Below are positions 1 to 8,822 of a DNA stretch of 15,086 bases, piece by piece. The notes beneath the pieces were generated by a model. It did not search any database. It was not told where the DNA came from and saw only the letters and a program-made list of their open reading frames with translations. The position numbers and the translations under genes were made by a program. The stretch's first letter is position 1, and each line of letters starts with the position of its first letter. This DNA comes from Tannerella sp. oral taxon 808. GTDB lineage: Bacteria > Bacteroidota > Bacteroidia > Bacteroidales > Tannerellaceae. The stretch spans positions 1 through 15,086 of the forward strand of contig MIQB01000051.1 of assembly GCA_002890585.1 (NCBI GenBank), read 5' to 3'.

Positions 1-19
1 GCCCGTAGGGTCAACGAGG

Positions 20-229
20 AACCCAGCCCAGGGCAGAGCGACGCCCACCGGGCGGAGCGGCACCCTGGGTGAGCGTCCGCCACCGCCGCCCCCCGCTCCC
101 CCGCTCTTGCGATCCTCCCCCGGCCCTGCCATGCAGAGCCGGGGGAGGATCGCAAAGCGAGGGGAGCGGGGGATTTTCGTTTGGTACCCGTAACCCAGGG
201 TGCCGCGTCGCTTTACCCTGGGCTGGGTT
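20..229. repeat. Large nested extragenic palindrome
   Basis: Three sets of inverted arms share one centre near base 131. The outer arms 20-43 and 206-229 match at 22 of 24 positions. The middle arms 58-70 and 193-205 match exactly. The inner arms 90-124 and 138-172 (35 nt each) match except for a one-base shift around 102-106, and a further 4-bp stem (126-129 with 133-136) closes the tip. Left bases 44-57 have no partner and form a small CGCCC/GGGCG hairpin of their own. A separate GCCCC-TTC-GGGGC hairpin follows at 235-247. The element is much more GC-rich than its flank. Short frames open on both strands, as expected of a palindrome, but show no protein family. It could be a dispersed repeat or a non-autonomous mobile remnant; copy number cannot be judged here. 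Confidence 0.85.
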
Positions 230-263
230 GATTTGCCCCTTCGGGGCGCATCCGGGCGGATTC

Positions 264-356
264 AATTATTAATTATCAATTATTCGGATACCCGGATTAA
301 TCATTCATCATACGCCCCTACGCCCCATAATCATTAATCATTAACCATTAATCATT
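264..356. repeat. AT-rich 7-bp tandem repeat tracts downstream of rodA
   Basis: Two blocks of 7-bp units lie between the palindrome and the rodA stop codon. Bases 264-284 are three units of AATTATT (the middle one ends in C). Bases 329-356 are four units of AATCATT (the third is AACCATT), with an extra unit at 299-305. The sequence between is unremarkable. I see no open frame and no convincing hairpin-plus-T-tract terminator for the operon ending here. Confidence 0.75.
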
Positions 357-376
357 CCTCCTCCTCCCCTTGGCCC

Positions 377-1837
377 TCACACCTCCTTGCGCGAGGCGTC
401 GATGCGGAGGAAGATGAAGAGGAGGATGGTGAAGCCCCACAGCGAGGAGCCGCCATAGCTGAAGAAGGGCAGGGGGATGCCTATGACGGGCGTCAGGCCG
501 AGCACCATGCCTATGTTGATGACAAGGTGGAAGAGCAGGATGGAGGCCACGCTGTAGCCATAGACGCGCCCAAAGAGGGTGTCTTGCCGCTCTGCCAGGT
601 AGATGAGCCGAACGATCATGGTGCCGAAGAGAAGGAGGACGACGAGGGAGCCGACGAAGCCGAACTCCTCACCCACGGTGCAGAAGATGAAGTCCGTGTC
701 TTGCTCGGGCACATACTTGAGCTTCGTCTGCGTGCCGTTCAGGAAGCCCTTGCCCAAGAGGCCCCCGGAGCCGATGGCGATCTTGGACTGGTTGACGTTA
801 TAGCCCGATCCGCTCGGGTCGTCCTCCAGCCCGAGGGAGACGCGGATGCGCTGCTGCTGGTGCGGCTCGAGCATGTCGTTGAAGACGTAATCCACCGACA
901 GCATAAAGGCTACCGACGAGAGGGCGAAGAGGGCGATCAGGGCGTGACGCCAACTGAGCCTGACGATGGCTTGCACGATGAGCACCAGGCTCGAGATCAC
1001 AATCACGGCCACGAGCACCCAGACGAAGTTGACCGGCAAATAGAGCGAGGCGACAATGGCGGTGACCACGGTGGCGGAGAGGCCGTAGAAGAAGATGCGG
1101 AGAGTGAGCCGATCGTGCCGATGCCGACTGGCGCCAGCGATGAGGAGCAGCTCGATCACGAGCGTGAAGATGGAGACGATGAGCTGCCCGGCGGGGGTGT
1201 TGCCAAGGACGGTGGAGTCAAACTTCATCACGGCCACGAAGTAGGTGACGGCGCAGACGGCCGAGAGCAGCAGGTAGCCCGACATGCCCTCGCGATAAAG
1301 CACCAGGGCGAAGGCGAGGAAGACGAGGGCCGAGCCGGTCTCCTTCTGCATCAGCACAAGGCCCATGGGCAGCAGGATGATGAGCAGCACCAACCCGAAG
1401 TTGCGCACGGTGAAGAGGTTGAAATTGTAGCTGTTCATCAGCCGCGCCAGGGCCAGGGCGGTGGCAAACTTGGCGAACTCGGCGGGCTGCAACCGGATGG
1501 GGCCGAGCACGAGCCACGAGCGGGAGCCCTTGATGTCGGGCGCCAGGAAGATGGTGGCCACGAGCAGCAGGATCGTGAGGCCGTAGATGGGGTAGGCGAA
1601 GGCCTCGTAGATGTCGCGCTCGAGCATGAGGATGATGAAGCCGACCACGAGGGCGGTGCCTATCCAGATGAGCTGCGACCCGGGGCGGCCGGCGGGGTCG
1701 AAGAGCCCGGTCGTGTCGTACTCATAGCTGGCGCCGCAGATGCTGAGCCATCCGGCTATGACCATAAGGATGTATACGCCGATGGTGAGCCAGTCTACGG
1801 ATCGCCAGAGGCTTCTTCGTTCGTTACCGTTGTACAC
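377..1837 (-). CDS. rodA: RodA, SEDS-family peptidoglycan glycosyltransferase
   Basis: Polymerises lipid II into glycan strands during side-wall growth, working as a pair with PBP2 in the inner membrane. The 486-residue protein is strongly hydrophobic with many membrane helices. Family signatures are clear: RSWLVLG...QPAEFAK at 106-123, the NQSKIAIGSGGLLGKG stretch at 349-364, TDFIF with the presumed catalytic Asp382, and the C-terminal GLTPVIGIPLPFFSYGGSS at 447-465. It is longer than the roughly 370-residue E. coli RodA; the extra length is mostly hydrophobic sequence around 200-310, which I believe is common in this phylum. The start codon is GTG, 14 bases inside the end of mrdA, and the reading after it (NERRSLWRSVDW) suits a family N-terminus, so coupling to mrdA translation is likely. 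Last gene of the operon. FtsW is the alternative SEDS member, but linkage to mrdA and mreBCD favours RodA. Confidence 0.95.
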   Translation of the reverse strand: MYNGNERRSLWRSVDWLTIGVYILMVIAGWLSICGASYEYDTTGLFDPAGRPGSQLIWIGTALVVGFIILMLERDIYEAFAYPIYGLTILLLVATIFLAPDIKGSRSWLVLGPIRLQPAEFAKFATALALARLMNSYNFNLFTVRNFGLVLLIILLPMGLVLMQKETGSALVFLAFALVLYREGMSGYLLLSAVCAVTYFVAVMKFDSTVLGNTPAGQLIVSIFTLVIELLLIAGASRHRHDRLTLRIFFYGLSATVVTAIVASLYLPVNFVWVLVAVIVISSLVLIVQAIVRLSWRHALIALFALSSVAFMLSVDYVFNDMLEPHQQQRIRVSLGLEDDPSGSGYNVNQSKIAIGSGGLLGKGFLNGTQTKLKYVPEQDTDFIFCTVGEEFGFVGSLVVLLLFGTMIVRLIYLAERQDTLFGRVYGYSVASILLFHLVINIGMVLGLTPVIGIPLPFFSYGGSSLWGFTILLFIFLRIDASRKEV

Positions 1838-3686
1838 GATTGGATGATAGGATTACGGTGTTACTGATGGACTCCTCGCTGGCGCGATTCTCGGGTGAGA
1901 GTTCGCCGTGGAAGAATCGTTCGAGCATGAGGCGCGCGATGGGCACAGCCATGCGTGCGCCGAAGCCGGCGTTCTCCACATAGACGGCAATGGCGACTTT
2001 CGGCTCGTTGTATGGGGCGAAGGCCATGCAGGCGGAGTGGTCTTTGCCGTGGGGGTTCTCGGCCGTGCCAGTCTTGCCGCAGACCTCCACGTCGCGCATG
2101 TTGAGCCCCCTGCAGGTGCCCCCCAACACGGCCATGCGCATCCCCTGAGCCACCACGTTGTAATGCTCCGGCTTGATGCCGGTGTATCTCGGGTGGGTGT
2201 AGATGGAATCGAGCTGAGCGCCTTCAATCTTCCGGACTACGTGGGGCGGGATGTAATATCCGCGGTTGGCTATCGTGGCGGCCAGGTTGCATATCTGTAG
2301 CGGAGTGGCCAGCACCTCGCCCTGCCCGATGGCTACGGAGATGATGGTGCTGGAGTTCCAATGGCTGTTGTAGAAGGTGTCGTAGACCTTGCTGTTGGGT
2401 ATGTATCCACGCTTCTCGCCCGGCAGGTCGATGCCGAGCTGGTAGCCATATCCCTGCGCCACCATGTCGTCTTTCCACTTATCGAAGGCCTCCTGCACGG
2501 TGGGGTATCGGCGGCGGCTGTCTAACATGTCGTGCAAGCCCCAGCAGAAGTAGGAGTTACACGAGGTGGCGATGGCGGGCACCAGAGCCAGCGGCGATCC
2601 ATGCCCGTGGCAGGCGGGTTTGCCGCCGTGGTAGGTGTATCCACGGGCGCAGGAGTACATCTTGTCTGGTGTGATGACGCCCTCCTGCAAGAAGATGAGC
2701 GCCTGGGTGGGTTTGAACGTCGATCCCGGGGGGTACGTTCCCATGATGGAGCGGTCGAAGAGGGGCTTCCTCGGGTCTTCCTCCAGCATGGCGTAGTTCT
2801 TTCCCCTTTTACGCCCCACGAGCAAGTTGGGGTCATATCCGGGCGAGGTGGCCAAGCAAAGCACCTCCCCCGTGGCTGGCTCGATCATGACGATGCTGCC
2901 CACTTTGTTTTGGAGCAGCTTCTCGGCCAGGATCTGCAGGTTGATGTCGATGGATAGGTTGAGGTTCTTTCCAGATACGGGCATCACGTCGTTCCGCCCT
3001 TCTTCAAATCGCCCTTTGATGCGTCCGCGTGCGTCACGCAGCAGCACCTCCACGCCCTTCTGCCCCCGGAGCCATTTCTCATACGATCGCTCCACCCCCG
3101 ATCGGCCCGAGTAGTCGCCTTGGCTGTAGTAATCGTCTTTCTCAATGTCGCGCCTGTTCACCTCGCCGATGTTGCCCAGCAACAGGGCAGCGTTGGGGTG
3201 GCTGTATTCGCGTATGGTGCGGTTCTGTATGTAGAAGCCGGGGAACTTGTAGAGCTTCTCTTGCAGGGCTCCGTACTCGTAGGTGGAGAGCTGGTTCATG
3301 AAGACCTGCGGAGCGTAGGCGGAGTATCCGGGGTTGAGCCTCTTGTTCTTGATGTCAGCGATGCGCTTGTCGAACACCTCCTTCGTGATGCCTAACGTGC
3401 GGCAGAAATCGAGCGTATCTAAGGAGTGTATCTCACGCATGATGAGCATCACATCGTAGGCCGGTTGGTTGTATACGAGCAGCTGCCCGTTGCGGTCGTA
3501 GATGATGCCCCGGGGGGGATAGATCACCTTGCGGAGGAAGGCGTTATTGTCAGCCGATGCCTTGTAATTGCTGTCTACTAACTGCAAGAAGCAGAGCCGC
3601 ACGATGTAGACGAACAGCACAAAAAGGACGGAGCCAATGACGACGAATCGTCGGTTCTCGTAAGCGTATTTCTTAAAGTTCTCCAC
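1824..3686 (-). CDS. mrdA: Penicillin-binding protein 2 (elongasome transpeptidase)
   Basis: Class B penicillin-binding protein that cross-links new glycan strands in the periplasm during rod elongation and activates RodA. The 620-residue protein has one N-terminal membrane anchor (about 13-36) and the dimerisation/pedestal segment beginning YPPRGIIYDRNG (56-67). The transpeptidase domain carries all three active-site motifs: S322-T-F-K325, S375-C-N377 and K538-T-G540. The start is GTG, overlapping the mreD stop by 14 bases; the next residues (YENRRFVVIGSVLFV) lead straight into the anchor, so this start fits. Its own 3' end overlaps rodA by the same 14 bases. I see no truncation or lost active-site residue. 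The symbol follows E. coli usage; pbp2 or pbpA would be equally acceptable. Confidence 0.96.
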   Translation of the reverse strand: MENFKKYAYENRRFVVIGSVLFVLFVYIVRLCFLQLVDSNYKASADNNAFLRKVIYPPRGIIYDRNGQLLVYNQPAYDVMLIMREIHSLDTLDFCRTLGITKEVFDKRIADIKNKRLNPGYSAYAPQVFMNQLSTYEYGALQEKLYKFPGFYIQNRTIREYSHPNAALLLGNIGEVNRRDIEKDDYYSQGDYSGRSGVERSYEKWLRGQKGVEVLLRDARGRIKGRFEEGRNDVMPVSGKNLNLSIDINLQILAEKLLQNKVGSIVMIEPATGEVLCLATSPGYDPNLLVGRKRGKNYAMLEEDPRKPLFDRSIMGTYPPGSTFKPTQALIFLQEGVITPDKMYSCARGYTYHGGKPACHGHGSPLALVPAIATSCNSYFCWGLHDMLDSRRRYPTVQEAFDKWKDDMVAQGYGYQLGIDLPGEKRGYIPNSKVYDTFYNSHWNSSTIISVAIGQGEVLATPLQICNLAATIANRGYYIPPHVVRKIEGAQLDSIYTHPRYTGIKPEHYNVVAQGMRMAVLGGTCRGLNMRDVEVCGKTGTAENPHGKDHSACMAFAPYNEPKVAIAVYVENAGFGARMAVPIARLMLERFFHGELSPENRASEESISNTVILSSNRVQR

Positions 3687-4194
3687 TGCGACGATCCGGT
3701 AGGAAGGCTTCGACCACGAAGATGCAAAGCGCCGTGAGCGCTGTGCCTGAGAAAATGCGAAGGAGCAAGAAGGGCGGATCGAAGAGGGAAACGGACTCTA
3801 TGGCGTACAGCGCAGCTTGGTGTAGGAAGGTGAGGCAGAAGATGTATTTCATGAAGGCGCCCGTGCCGAGTGTCATGTAGGAGGGTGAGGCATCTTCCAG
3901 CATCATCTCTTTATCCGTAAAGGCATTCATCAGGGGGTTGCGATAGAACCCGACGAGGGTGCACGCGGCTGCATGCATGCCAAGCGTACCGGAGAAGGTG
4001 TCGACTAAGAGTCCGGTGATGAAGGCCGTCCAGATGACTTGCACACGTGTGAAGCCCACGGGAATCTTCGCAATGGCGTAGAGATAGAGGAAGGGCGTCA
4101 TGACGTGGAACAGGTGGATGTGGTTGAGCACCGCCACCTGCAACGCCACGCACACGGCGATGTAGACCATGACTCTGAGTATGCCCTTAATCAT
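3673..4194 (-). CDS. mreD: Rod shape-determining membrane protein MreD
   Basis: Small integral membrane protein of the elongasome that helps join MreC, PBP2 and RodA. It has 173 residues and about five or six hydrophobic segments. The most recognisable part is GLLVDTFSGTLGMHAAACTL at 61-80, matching the G-x2-D-x6-LG-x2-A pattern of the family; the rest is poorly conserved, as is usual for MreD. The ATG start overlaps the mreC stop by 8 bases, and the 3' end overlaps mrdA by 14 bases. Position between mreC and mrdA supports the assignment as much as the sequence does. Confidence 0.9.
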   Translation of the reverse strand: MIKGILRVMVYIAVCVALQVAVLNHIHLFHVMTPFLYLYAIAKIPVGFTRVQVIWTAFITGLLVDTFSGTLGMHAAACTLVGFYRNPLMNAFTDKEMMLEDASPSYMTLGTGAFMKYIFCLTFLHQAALYAIESVSLFDPPFLLLRIFSGTALTALCIFVVEAFLPDRRSGEL

Positions 4195-5041
4195 TCTTGC
4201 GCGCCTTTTCCTCTATGGCTGTACGTTCATCGTGAAAATCATTCTGAATCACCCGAACTGATTTCAAAGCCCAGAAGTCGGTGCCGAGTTTGATTTTCAA
4301 CGAATAGAAATTGTAGTCTTTTCCCTTCTCGAATTTGGCCACGGTGCCCACCATGATGTTTGCCGGGAAGACGGCTGAGAATCCGCTCGTGACGACTGTG
4401 TCGCCCTCCTTGAAGACGGCGTGGCGGGGCAGTTCATCTAAATAGGCATAGCGTGTGTCGCGCCCGTCCCACGAGAGCGACCCGTAATAGTTTCCGGTGA
4501 GCAGCTTGCAGCTGATGTGTAGTTTGGGATTGAGCACGGGGATGACGACGGAGAAATGTTCGTCGGCCACGGAGACAATGCCCACCACCCCGCCGGTGGA
4601 GACGACGCCCATGTCAGGCTTCACACCGTCTCGCAGCCCCTTATCGATGGTGAGGTAGTTCGACATCGAGGAGACATTGCTGTTGACAACTCCAGCAGTG
4701 ACATAGTGATAAGGTATCGCGACGGAGTCGGCCACAAACAGGCTGTCGTAAGTCAGCGCCTGCGCTTTCAGCATTTCTATCTCTCGCTCTAACCTCATCA
4801 CCTGAAGCTCCAGCTGGCCGTTCCGTTCAAAGAGGGCTCTGTTCTCTCCCTTAAGGCCGATGTATGACCGCACCGCGCCCGAGATGGAGGAGATGTAGCC
4901 GACCAAGGTGTTGGATGATCCGAGAATCAAATTCCGGTGGTATGCCTGGTTGTAATACAGGAATATGCACGAAACGACCTCGAGCAGTATGAATAAGAAC
5001 CAGTGCCTTTTCCTGATCAGAAAGTCAAGCAGCTTCCGCAT
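4187..5041 (-). CDS. mreC: Rod shape-determining protein MreC
   Basis: Bitopic periplasmic scaffold of the elongasome, thought to switch PBP2-RodA to the active state. The 284 residues begin with a basic cytoplasmic tip (RKLLDFLIRKRHW), one membrane helix at about 14-31, and a predicted coiled coil around 63-96 (ENRALFERNGQLELQVMRLE). The paired beta-barrel region follows, with the typical TIDKGLRDGVKPDMGVVST at 131-149 and GDTVVTSGFSAVFPANIMVG at 213-232. The length is normal for the family. It starts with ATG 62 bases after the mreB stop, the largest gap inside this operon apart from the purH leader, and overlaps mreD by 8 bases. Confidence 0.95.
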   Translation of the reverse strand: MRKLLDFLIRKRHWFLFILLEVVSCIFLYYNQAYHRNLILGSSNTLVGYISSISGAVRSYIGLKGENRALFERNGQLELQVMRLEREIEMLKAQALTYDSLFVADSVAIPYHYVTAGVVNSNVSSMSNYLTIDKGLRDGVKPDMGVVSTGGVVGIVSVADEHFSVVIPVLNPKLHISCKLLTGNYYGSLSWDGRDTRYAYLDELPRHAVFKEGDTVVTSGFSAVFPANIMVGTVAKFEKGKDYNFYSLKIKLGTDFWALKSVRVIQNDFHDERTAIEEKARKND

Positions 5042-5103
5042 AGGTGGTGAAAGGGGGAAGAGGAGCGGCGAACCGTCGCAATCGAACCCGTGTCAGTCGA
5101 TGC

Positions 5104-6123
5104 TTACTTAATGAGGAACTTGAACTTATCGATGTTCTTCAGCGCCACACCTGTACCCTTTGCCACAGCGTGGAGCGGATCGTCGGCCACACGGAAGGGG
5201 ATGTTGATTTTATCCGTCAGTCGCTTCTCCAACCCGCGGATCATGGCGCCGCCGCCGGCCAAGTAAATGCCGTTGCGAACGATGTCGGCATAGAGCTCGG
5301 GCGGTGTTTGCTCTAAGGCGCTGAGGATGGCGGCCTCCATCTTCGAGATGGACTTGTCGAGGCAATGCGCAATCTCCTGATACGAGATGGGCACTTCCAT
5401 CGGCAGGGCTGTCATCTGGTTCGGTCCATGCACGACATAGTCTTCTGGCGGATTCTCGAGTGAAGTCAGCACGGCGCCGACGTTGATTTTGATTCGCTCT
5501 GCGGTGCTTTCGCCCACTTTCATGTTGTGCTGTCGGCGCATGTATTCCATGATGTCAGCCGTCAGGTCGTCGCCTGCGATGCGGATGGATTTATTGGAGA
5601 CGATGCCTCCGAGCGAGATCACGGCGATCTCCGTCGTGCCTCCGCCTATGTCCACAATCATGTTGCCCTCGGGGGCTTCCACGTCAATGCCGATGCCGAT
5701 AGCGGCAGCCATTGGCTCGTAGATCATATAGACGTCGCGTGCTCCGGCGTGCTCCGACGAGTCGCGCACGGCGCGGATCTCTACTTCGGTGCTACCCGAG
5801 GGGATGCATGTGACGATGCGCAATGGGGGGGAGAACCAGCGATTCCGGAAGTGGATCATTTTGATCATGCCGCGGATCATCTGTTCGGCTGCGTAGAAGT
5901 CGGCGATGACACCGTCTTGCAGCGGACGGACGGTGCGTATATTCTCATGTGTTTTACCGTGCATCTGGCGTGCTGTTTCGCCCACGGCCAACACCTTGTC
6001 GGTGCGTTTATCCAATGCGATCACTGACGGTGCGTCGACGACGATTTTTCCGTCGCTAACAATGATGGTGTTGGCCGTCCCCAGATCGATAGCTAATTCT
6101 TGCGTAAAGGAGAATAATCCCAT
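5104..6123 (-). CDS. mreB: Actin-like rod-shape protein MreB
   Basis: ATP-binding actin homologue that forms short curved filaments under the inner membrane and orients wall synthesis. It has 339 residues, a normal length. The nucleotide-binding signatures are complete: phosphate-1 DLGTANT at 13-19, phosphate-2 DIGGGTTE at 158-165 and adenosine motif LAGGGAMIRGLE at 288-299. The N-terminal MGLFSFTQE could form the hydrophobic, membrane-touching end. The ATG start is 26 bases after the purH stop, with no clear promoter between, so transcription from the purH promoter is likely. Mbl or another paralogue cannot be formally excluded, but linkage to mreCD indicates MreB. Confidence 0.97.
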   Translation of the reverse strand: MGLFSFTQELAIDLGTANTIIVSDGKIVVDAPSVIALDKRTDKVLAVGETARQMHGKTHENIRTVRPLQDGVIADFYAAEQMIRGMIKMIHFRNRWFSPPLRIVTCIPSGSTEVEIRAVRDSSEHAGARDVYMIYEPMAAAIGIGIDVEAPEGNMIVDIGGGTTEIAVISLGGIVSNKSIRIAGDDLTADIMEYMRRQHNMKVGESTAERIKINVGAVLTSLENPPEDYVVHGPNQMTALPMEVPISYQEIAHCLDKSISKMEAAILSALEQTPPELYADIVRNGIYLAGGGAMIRGLEKRLTDKINIPFRVADDPLHAVAKGTGVALKNIDKFKFLIK

Positions 6124-6149
6124 ATTATTCGTTATGTCTTAAATTCAGT

Positions 6150-7682
6150 TTAATGTTTGAAGTGACGGGTACCCGTCTTTACCATACTTATATGATGTGC
6201 GTTGCAATAATCGACTGAGAGCTCGTCGTTGACGGAGCCTCCGGGCTGGATTACGGCGGTGATTCCAGCTTCGCCAGCTGCTTTGACACAGTCGGGGAAG
6301 GGAAAGAAAGCATCCGAGGCCATCACGGCGCCGTTCAGATCGAACCCGAAGGTGTGGGCCTTTTCGATAGCCTGTTTCAGTGCATCCACACGCGACATCT
6401 GCCCCACGCCATTGGCACAGAGCTGTTTGTTCTTCGCCAGTGTGATTGCGTTCGATTTGCTATGCTTCACAATCTTGTTGGCAAACAGCATATCGGCGAT
6501 CTCGCTCTCGGTGGGGTGACTCTTGGTCATCGGTTGGAGGTCGTCAGCTGTCTGTATGCTTGTATCGCGATCTTGCACGAGTACGCCGTTCAAAAGGGAG
6601 CGGAACGAGCTGCTCTGCGCCGCTTTGCCCGGCCACCGCTGCAGGATGATGCGGTTTTTCTTTTTCCTTAAAACGAAGAGCGCGTCTTTGGTGTAACCTG
6701 GTGCGATGATGACCTCGAAGAAGATGCGATCGATCTCGCCAGCGGCATCCACATCGATCGTCCTGTTGGCCACCAAGACGCCCCCAAAGGCTGAGACGGG
6801 GTCGCCGGCCAAGGCATCTTTCCAGGCCTCCAGCATGGTGGGGCGTGAAGCTACGCCGCAGGCATTGTTGTGCTTGAGGATGGCGAATGTCGGTTCGTCG
6901 AACTCGTCGATGAGTGCGACGGCGGCGTCGATGTCTAACAGGTTGTTGTAGGAGATTTGCTTGCCGTGCAGCCGCGTGAAGAGCTTGTTGAAGCGGCCGT
7001 AGAAGGTGCCTCGCTGGTGCGGGTTTTCGCCATAGCGCAGTGGCAGGGCGTTGTCAGATGCGGCACGGAAAGCGGTGTGGTCGCCGGTATCGAAGTAATG
7101 GTAGATGGCCACGTCATAGCCGGAGGAAACGGCAAACGCTTCGCGGGCGAAGTCGCGGCGCTCAGCCAAGGTGGTCTGTGCGCCGTTCTTCTTCAGTAGG
7201 GTCAGCAGGCGTTCGTATTGCGCCTCTGAAGCGATGATGGCCACGTCGCGGAAGTTCTTTGCGGCGGCGCGGATGAGGGAGATGCCACCGATGTCGATCT
7301 TCTCGATCGCTGCGGCTTCGTCGGCGCCCGCGGCCACTGTTTCTTCAAAGGGATAGAGGTCTACGATCACTAAGTCGATCGTTGGTATTTCATATTCCGA
7401 CAATTGCCGGATGTCTTCATCATGCTCACGGCGCGCCAAGATGCCGCCAAATATTTTGGGGTGTAATGTCTTTACTCGCCCTCCGAGGATGGAGGGATAA
7501 CCGGTGAGGTGCTCAACCGCTTCGCAGGGTATGCCTAACGATTCAATATATGTCTGTGTACCTCCCGTCGAGAGCAATTGCACGCCCTCGCTGTGGAGTG
7601 TCTTTATGATGTCTTCTAATAATCCTTCCTTGTGATAAACCGAAATCAAGGCTCGTTTTATCTGCTTCTTTTCATTCGTCAT
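6150..7682 (-). CDS. purH: Bifunctional AICAR formyltransferase / IMP cyclohydrolase
   Basis: Catalyses the last two steps of de novo purine synthesis: formylation of AICAR with 10-formyl-tetrahydrofolate, then ring closure to IMP, in the cytosol. From the ATG at 7682 the protein has 510 residues. The N-terminal cyclohydrolase half opens KRALISVYHKEGLLEDI and holds STGGTQTYIE and GGRVKTLHPKI. The C-terminal formyltransferase half shows RYGENPHQ, the catalytic KHNNACG, ASDAFFPF and QPGGS. A GTG at 7706 in the same frame would add eight residues (MDNEFNRT); I prefer the ATG because TNEKKQIKRALISVYH resembles usual family N-termini. First gene of the mreB-rodA operon, with a good promoter box about 50 bases upstream. 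Folate made through FolK, encoded nearby, would feed its cofactor. Confidence 0.96.
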   Translation of the reverse strand: MTNEKKQIKRALISVYHKEGLLEDIIKTLHSEGVQLLSTGGTQTYIESLGIPCEAVEHLTGYPSILGGRVKTLHPKIFGGILARREHDEDIRQLSEYEIPTIDLVIVDLYPFEETVAAGADEAAAIEKIDIGGISLIRAAAKNFRDVAIIASEAQYERLLTLLKKNGAQTTLAERRDFAREAFAVSSGYDVAIYHYFDTGDHTAFRAASDNALPLRYGENPHQRGTFYGRFNKLFTRLHGKQISYNNLLDIDAAVALIDEFDEPTFAILKHNNACGVASRPTMLEAWKDALAGDPVSAFGGVLVANRTIDVDAAGEIDRIFFEVIIAPGYTKDALFVLRKKKNRIILQRWPGKAAQSSSFRSLLNGVLVQDRDTSIQTADDLQPMTKSHPTESEIADMLFANKIVKHSKSNAITLAKNKQLCANGVGQMSRVDALKQAIEKAHTFGFDLNGAVMASDAFFPFPDCVKAAGEAGITAVIQPGGSVNDELSVDYCNAHHISMVKTGTRHFKH

Positions 7683-7730
7683 CGTGCGATTGAATTCATT
7701 GTCCACTTTCTATTTCTCGAAAATTTCGCA

Positions 7731-7738
7731 CAAAAGTA
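7731..7738 (-). promoter_or_regulatory. Probable -7 box of the purH-mre-rodA operon promoter
   Basis: Read on the minus strand this is TACTTTTG, an exact match to the Bacteroidetes -7 consensus TAnnTTTG. Transcription would start near 7724, giving a leader of about 40 bases to the ATG at 7682 or about 18 bases to the alternative GTG. There is no exact TTG in the -33 region, only T-rich sequence. Assigned by position and consensus match alone. Confidence 0.55.
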
Positions 7739-8288
7739 GGGTTTAAATTCAGACTGAAAAGTGCGTACTGACGGCGTCCTTGCATAGAAAAGTGAAAATA
7801 TCCGATCGTCAATTAAGGATTAAGGAATGAGGGGGGAGTTGTGTGTAAAAAGACGAAAACGAGACTCATGCCAATGAGCGGAATGAGCTTCTCGGCGTTT
7901 AGCGGAAACCCCGACCTGAAGCCGTTTTGGCCTTTGTGCCTCTTACGTATCATAGCATGAGTTCGACGTAAGTCTCTTTTTCTGGCAGATTGTCTACGGA
8001 TATCGCGTGGGCCTTACTTGGTTTTGTCGGGGCAGTCCCAAAACATCATATAAGGCTTGCAGCGTTCCTGCAAAGGCCAACCGTATTTCCGTGAGGACTT
8101 TGTAGGAGCGCACACGCATACGCACCACATGTACCCGAGCGCTATGGATCATTCGTCCCCTGTCGGGATGTTTGGAGGGTGTTGCACATGCGTCCCTACA
8201 TGCCATTGCGCGGGAAAAGAGGCATGCGACAGGTTTTTGGAAATACTAGCACGAGTAATACAAACCTCAAAAAACCACATTTCCCTCG

Positions 8289-8305
8289 TTGCACCGGTAG
8301 TGCAA
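8289..8305. repeat. Short perfect hairpin downstream of folK
   Basis: A 6-bp perfect stem TTGCAC/GTGCAA with a 5-base loop lies about 35 bases past the folK stop. Neither strand has a T-tract directly after it, so it is not a standard intrinsic terminator. The flanks carry two similar CATTTCC words (8279-8285 and 8307-8313). Confidence 0.4.
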
Positions 8306-8338
8306 GCATTTCCTGAAAACGATTTTGACGGATCTGTT

Positions 8339-8812
8339 TCACTCCGGACATGTGTCCAGCAGCTCGCTGACGGTGCGGCCGAGCGTGGGATGGCGCAGCG
8401 TGGGGGCGATCTCGGCCAGGGGCTCGAGGACGAAGCGGCGGAGGTGCAGGGCGGGGTGGGGGATGGTGAGGGTGGGGCTGGTCAGCGTGAGGTCGCCGTA
8501 GAAGAGGATGTCGATGTCGATCGGGCGATCGGCGTAGGCGTGTCCGGGGCTGGTTTTGATGGTGCGGCCTAACTGGCGCTCGATGCGCTGCGTGAGGCGG
8601 AGCAGGGGTATGGGGTCGAGGGCGGTACGGAGGCAGAGGGCGGCGTTGAGGAAGGGGTGAGGCGAGTGGAAGCCCCAGGGGGCGGTCTCATAGCAACGCG
8701 AGGCAGCGACGAGGCTGCCGGCCTGCTGGGTCAACAACTCGATCGCCGCCGCGAGGTTGGCCTGCCGGTCGCCCTGGTTGGAGCCGAGGCCGAGGTAAAC
8801 GTTGGTGGACAT
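8339..8812 (-). CDS. folK: 2-amino-4-hydroxy-6-hydroxymethyldihydropteridine pyrophosphokinase
   Basis: Transfers pyrophosphate from ATP to 6-hydroxymethyl-7,8-dihydropterin, the step before dihydropteroate synthase in folate synthesis; cytosolic. The 157-residue length is normal for a single-domain enzyme. Motifs run in the expected order: YLGLGSNQGDR at 6-16, the ETAPWGF stretch at 42-48 and PFLNAAL at 53-59, then RPIDIDILFYG at 96-106 with the two metal-binding aspartates Asp99 and Asp101, then IPHPALHLRRFVLEPLAEIAP at 117-137. Start is ATG with no Shine-Dalgarno sequence. A 143-base AT-rich gap separates it from queA, with hairpins that might end queA transcription, so co-transcription with queA is uncertain. 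Last gene of the miaB-folK cluster. Confidence 0.95.
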   Translation of the reverse strand: MSTNVYLGLGSNQGDRQANLAAAIELLTQQAGSLVAASRCYETAPWGFHSPHPFLNAALCLRTALDPIPLLRLTQRIERQLGRTIKTSPGHAYADRPIDIDILFYGDLTLTSPTLTIPHPALHLRRFVLEPLAEIAPTLRHPTLGRTVSELLDTCPE

Positions 8813-8822
8813 GAGGGGGAGG

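Larger units (their letters stand above)
7707..8338. other. 632-bp gene-free gap between purH and folK, rich in imperfect inverted repeats
   Basis: No frame here has a recognisable protein family. The longest minus-strand frame (7994-8206, 70 codons) lacks domain features. A plus-strand frame opening at 8057 is antisense to folK for much of its length. Structure is visible instead. Bases 7847-7871 and 7955-7981 are inverted copies with gaps, ending in the same 9-base GCATGAGT-type core. Bases 8101-8112 and 8189-8200 pair at 10 of 12 positions. TTGCAC (8289-8294) pairs with GTGCAA (8300-8305). It may hold a dispersed repeat, a non-coding RNA, or gene remnants. The purH promoter sits at its left end. 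Confidence 0.6.
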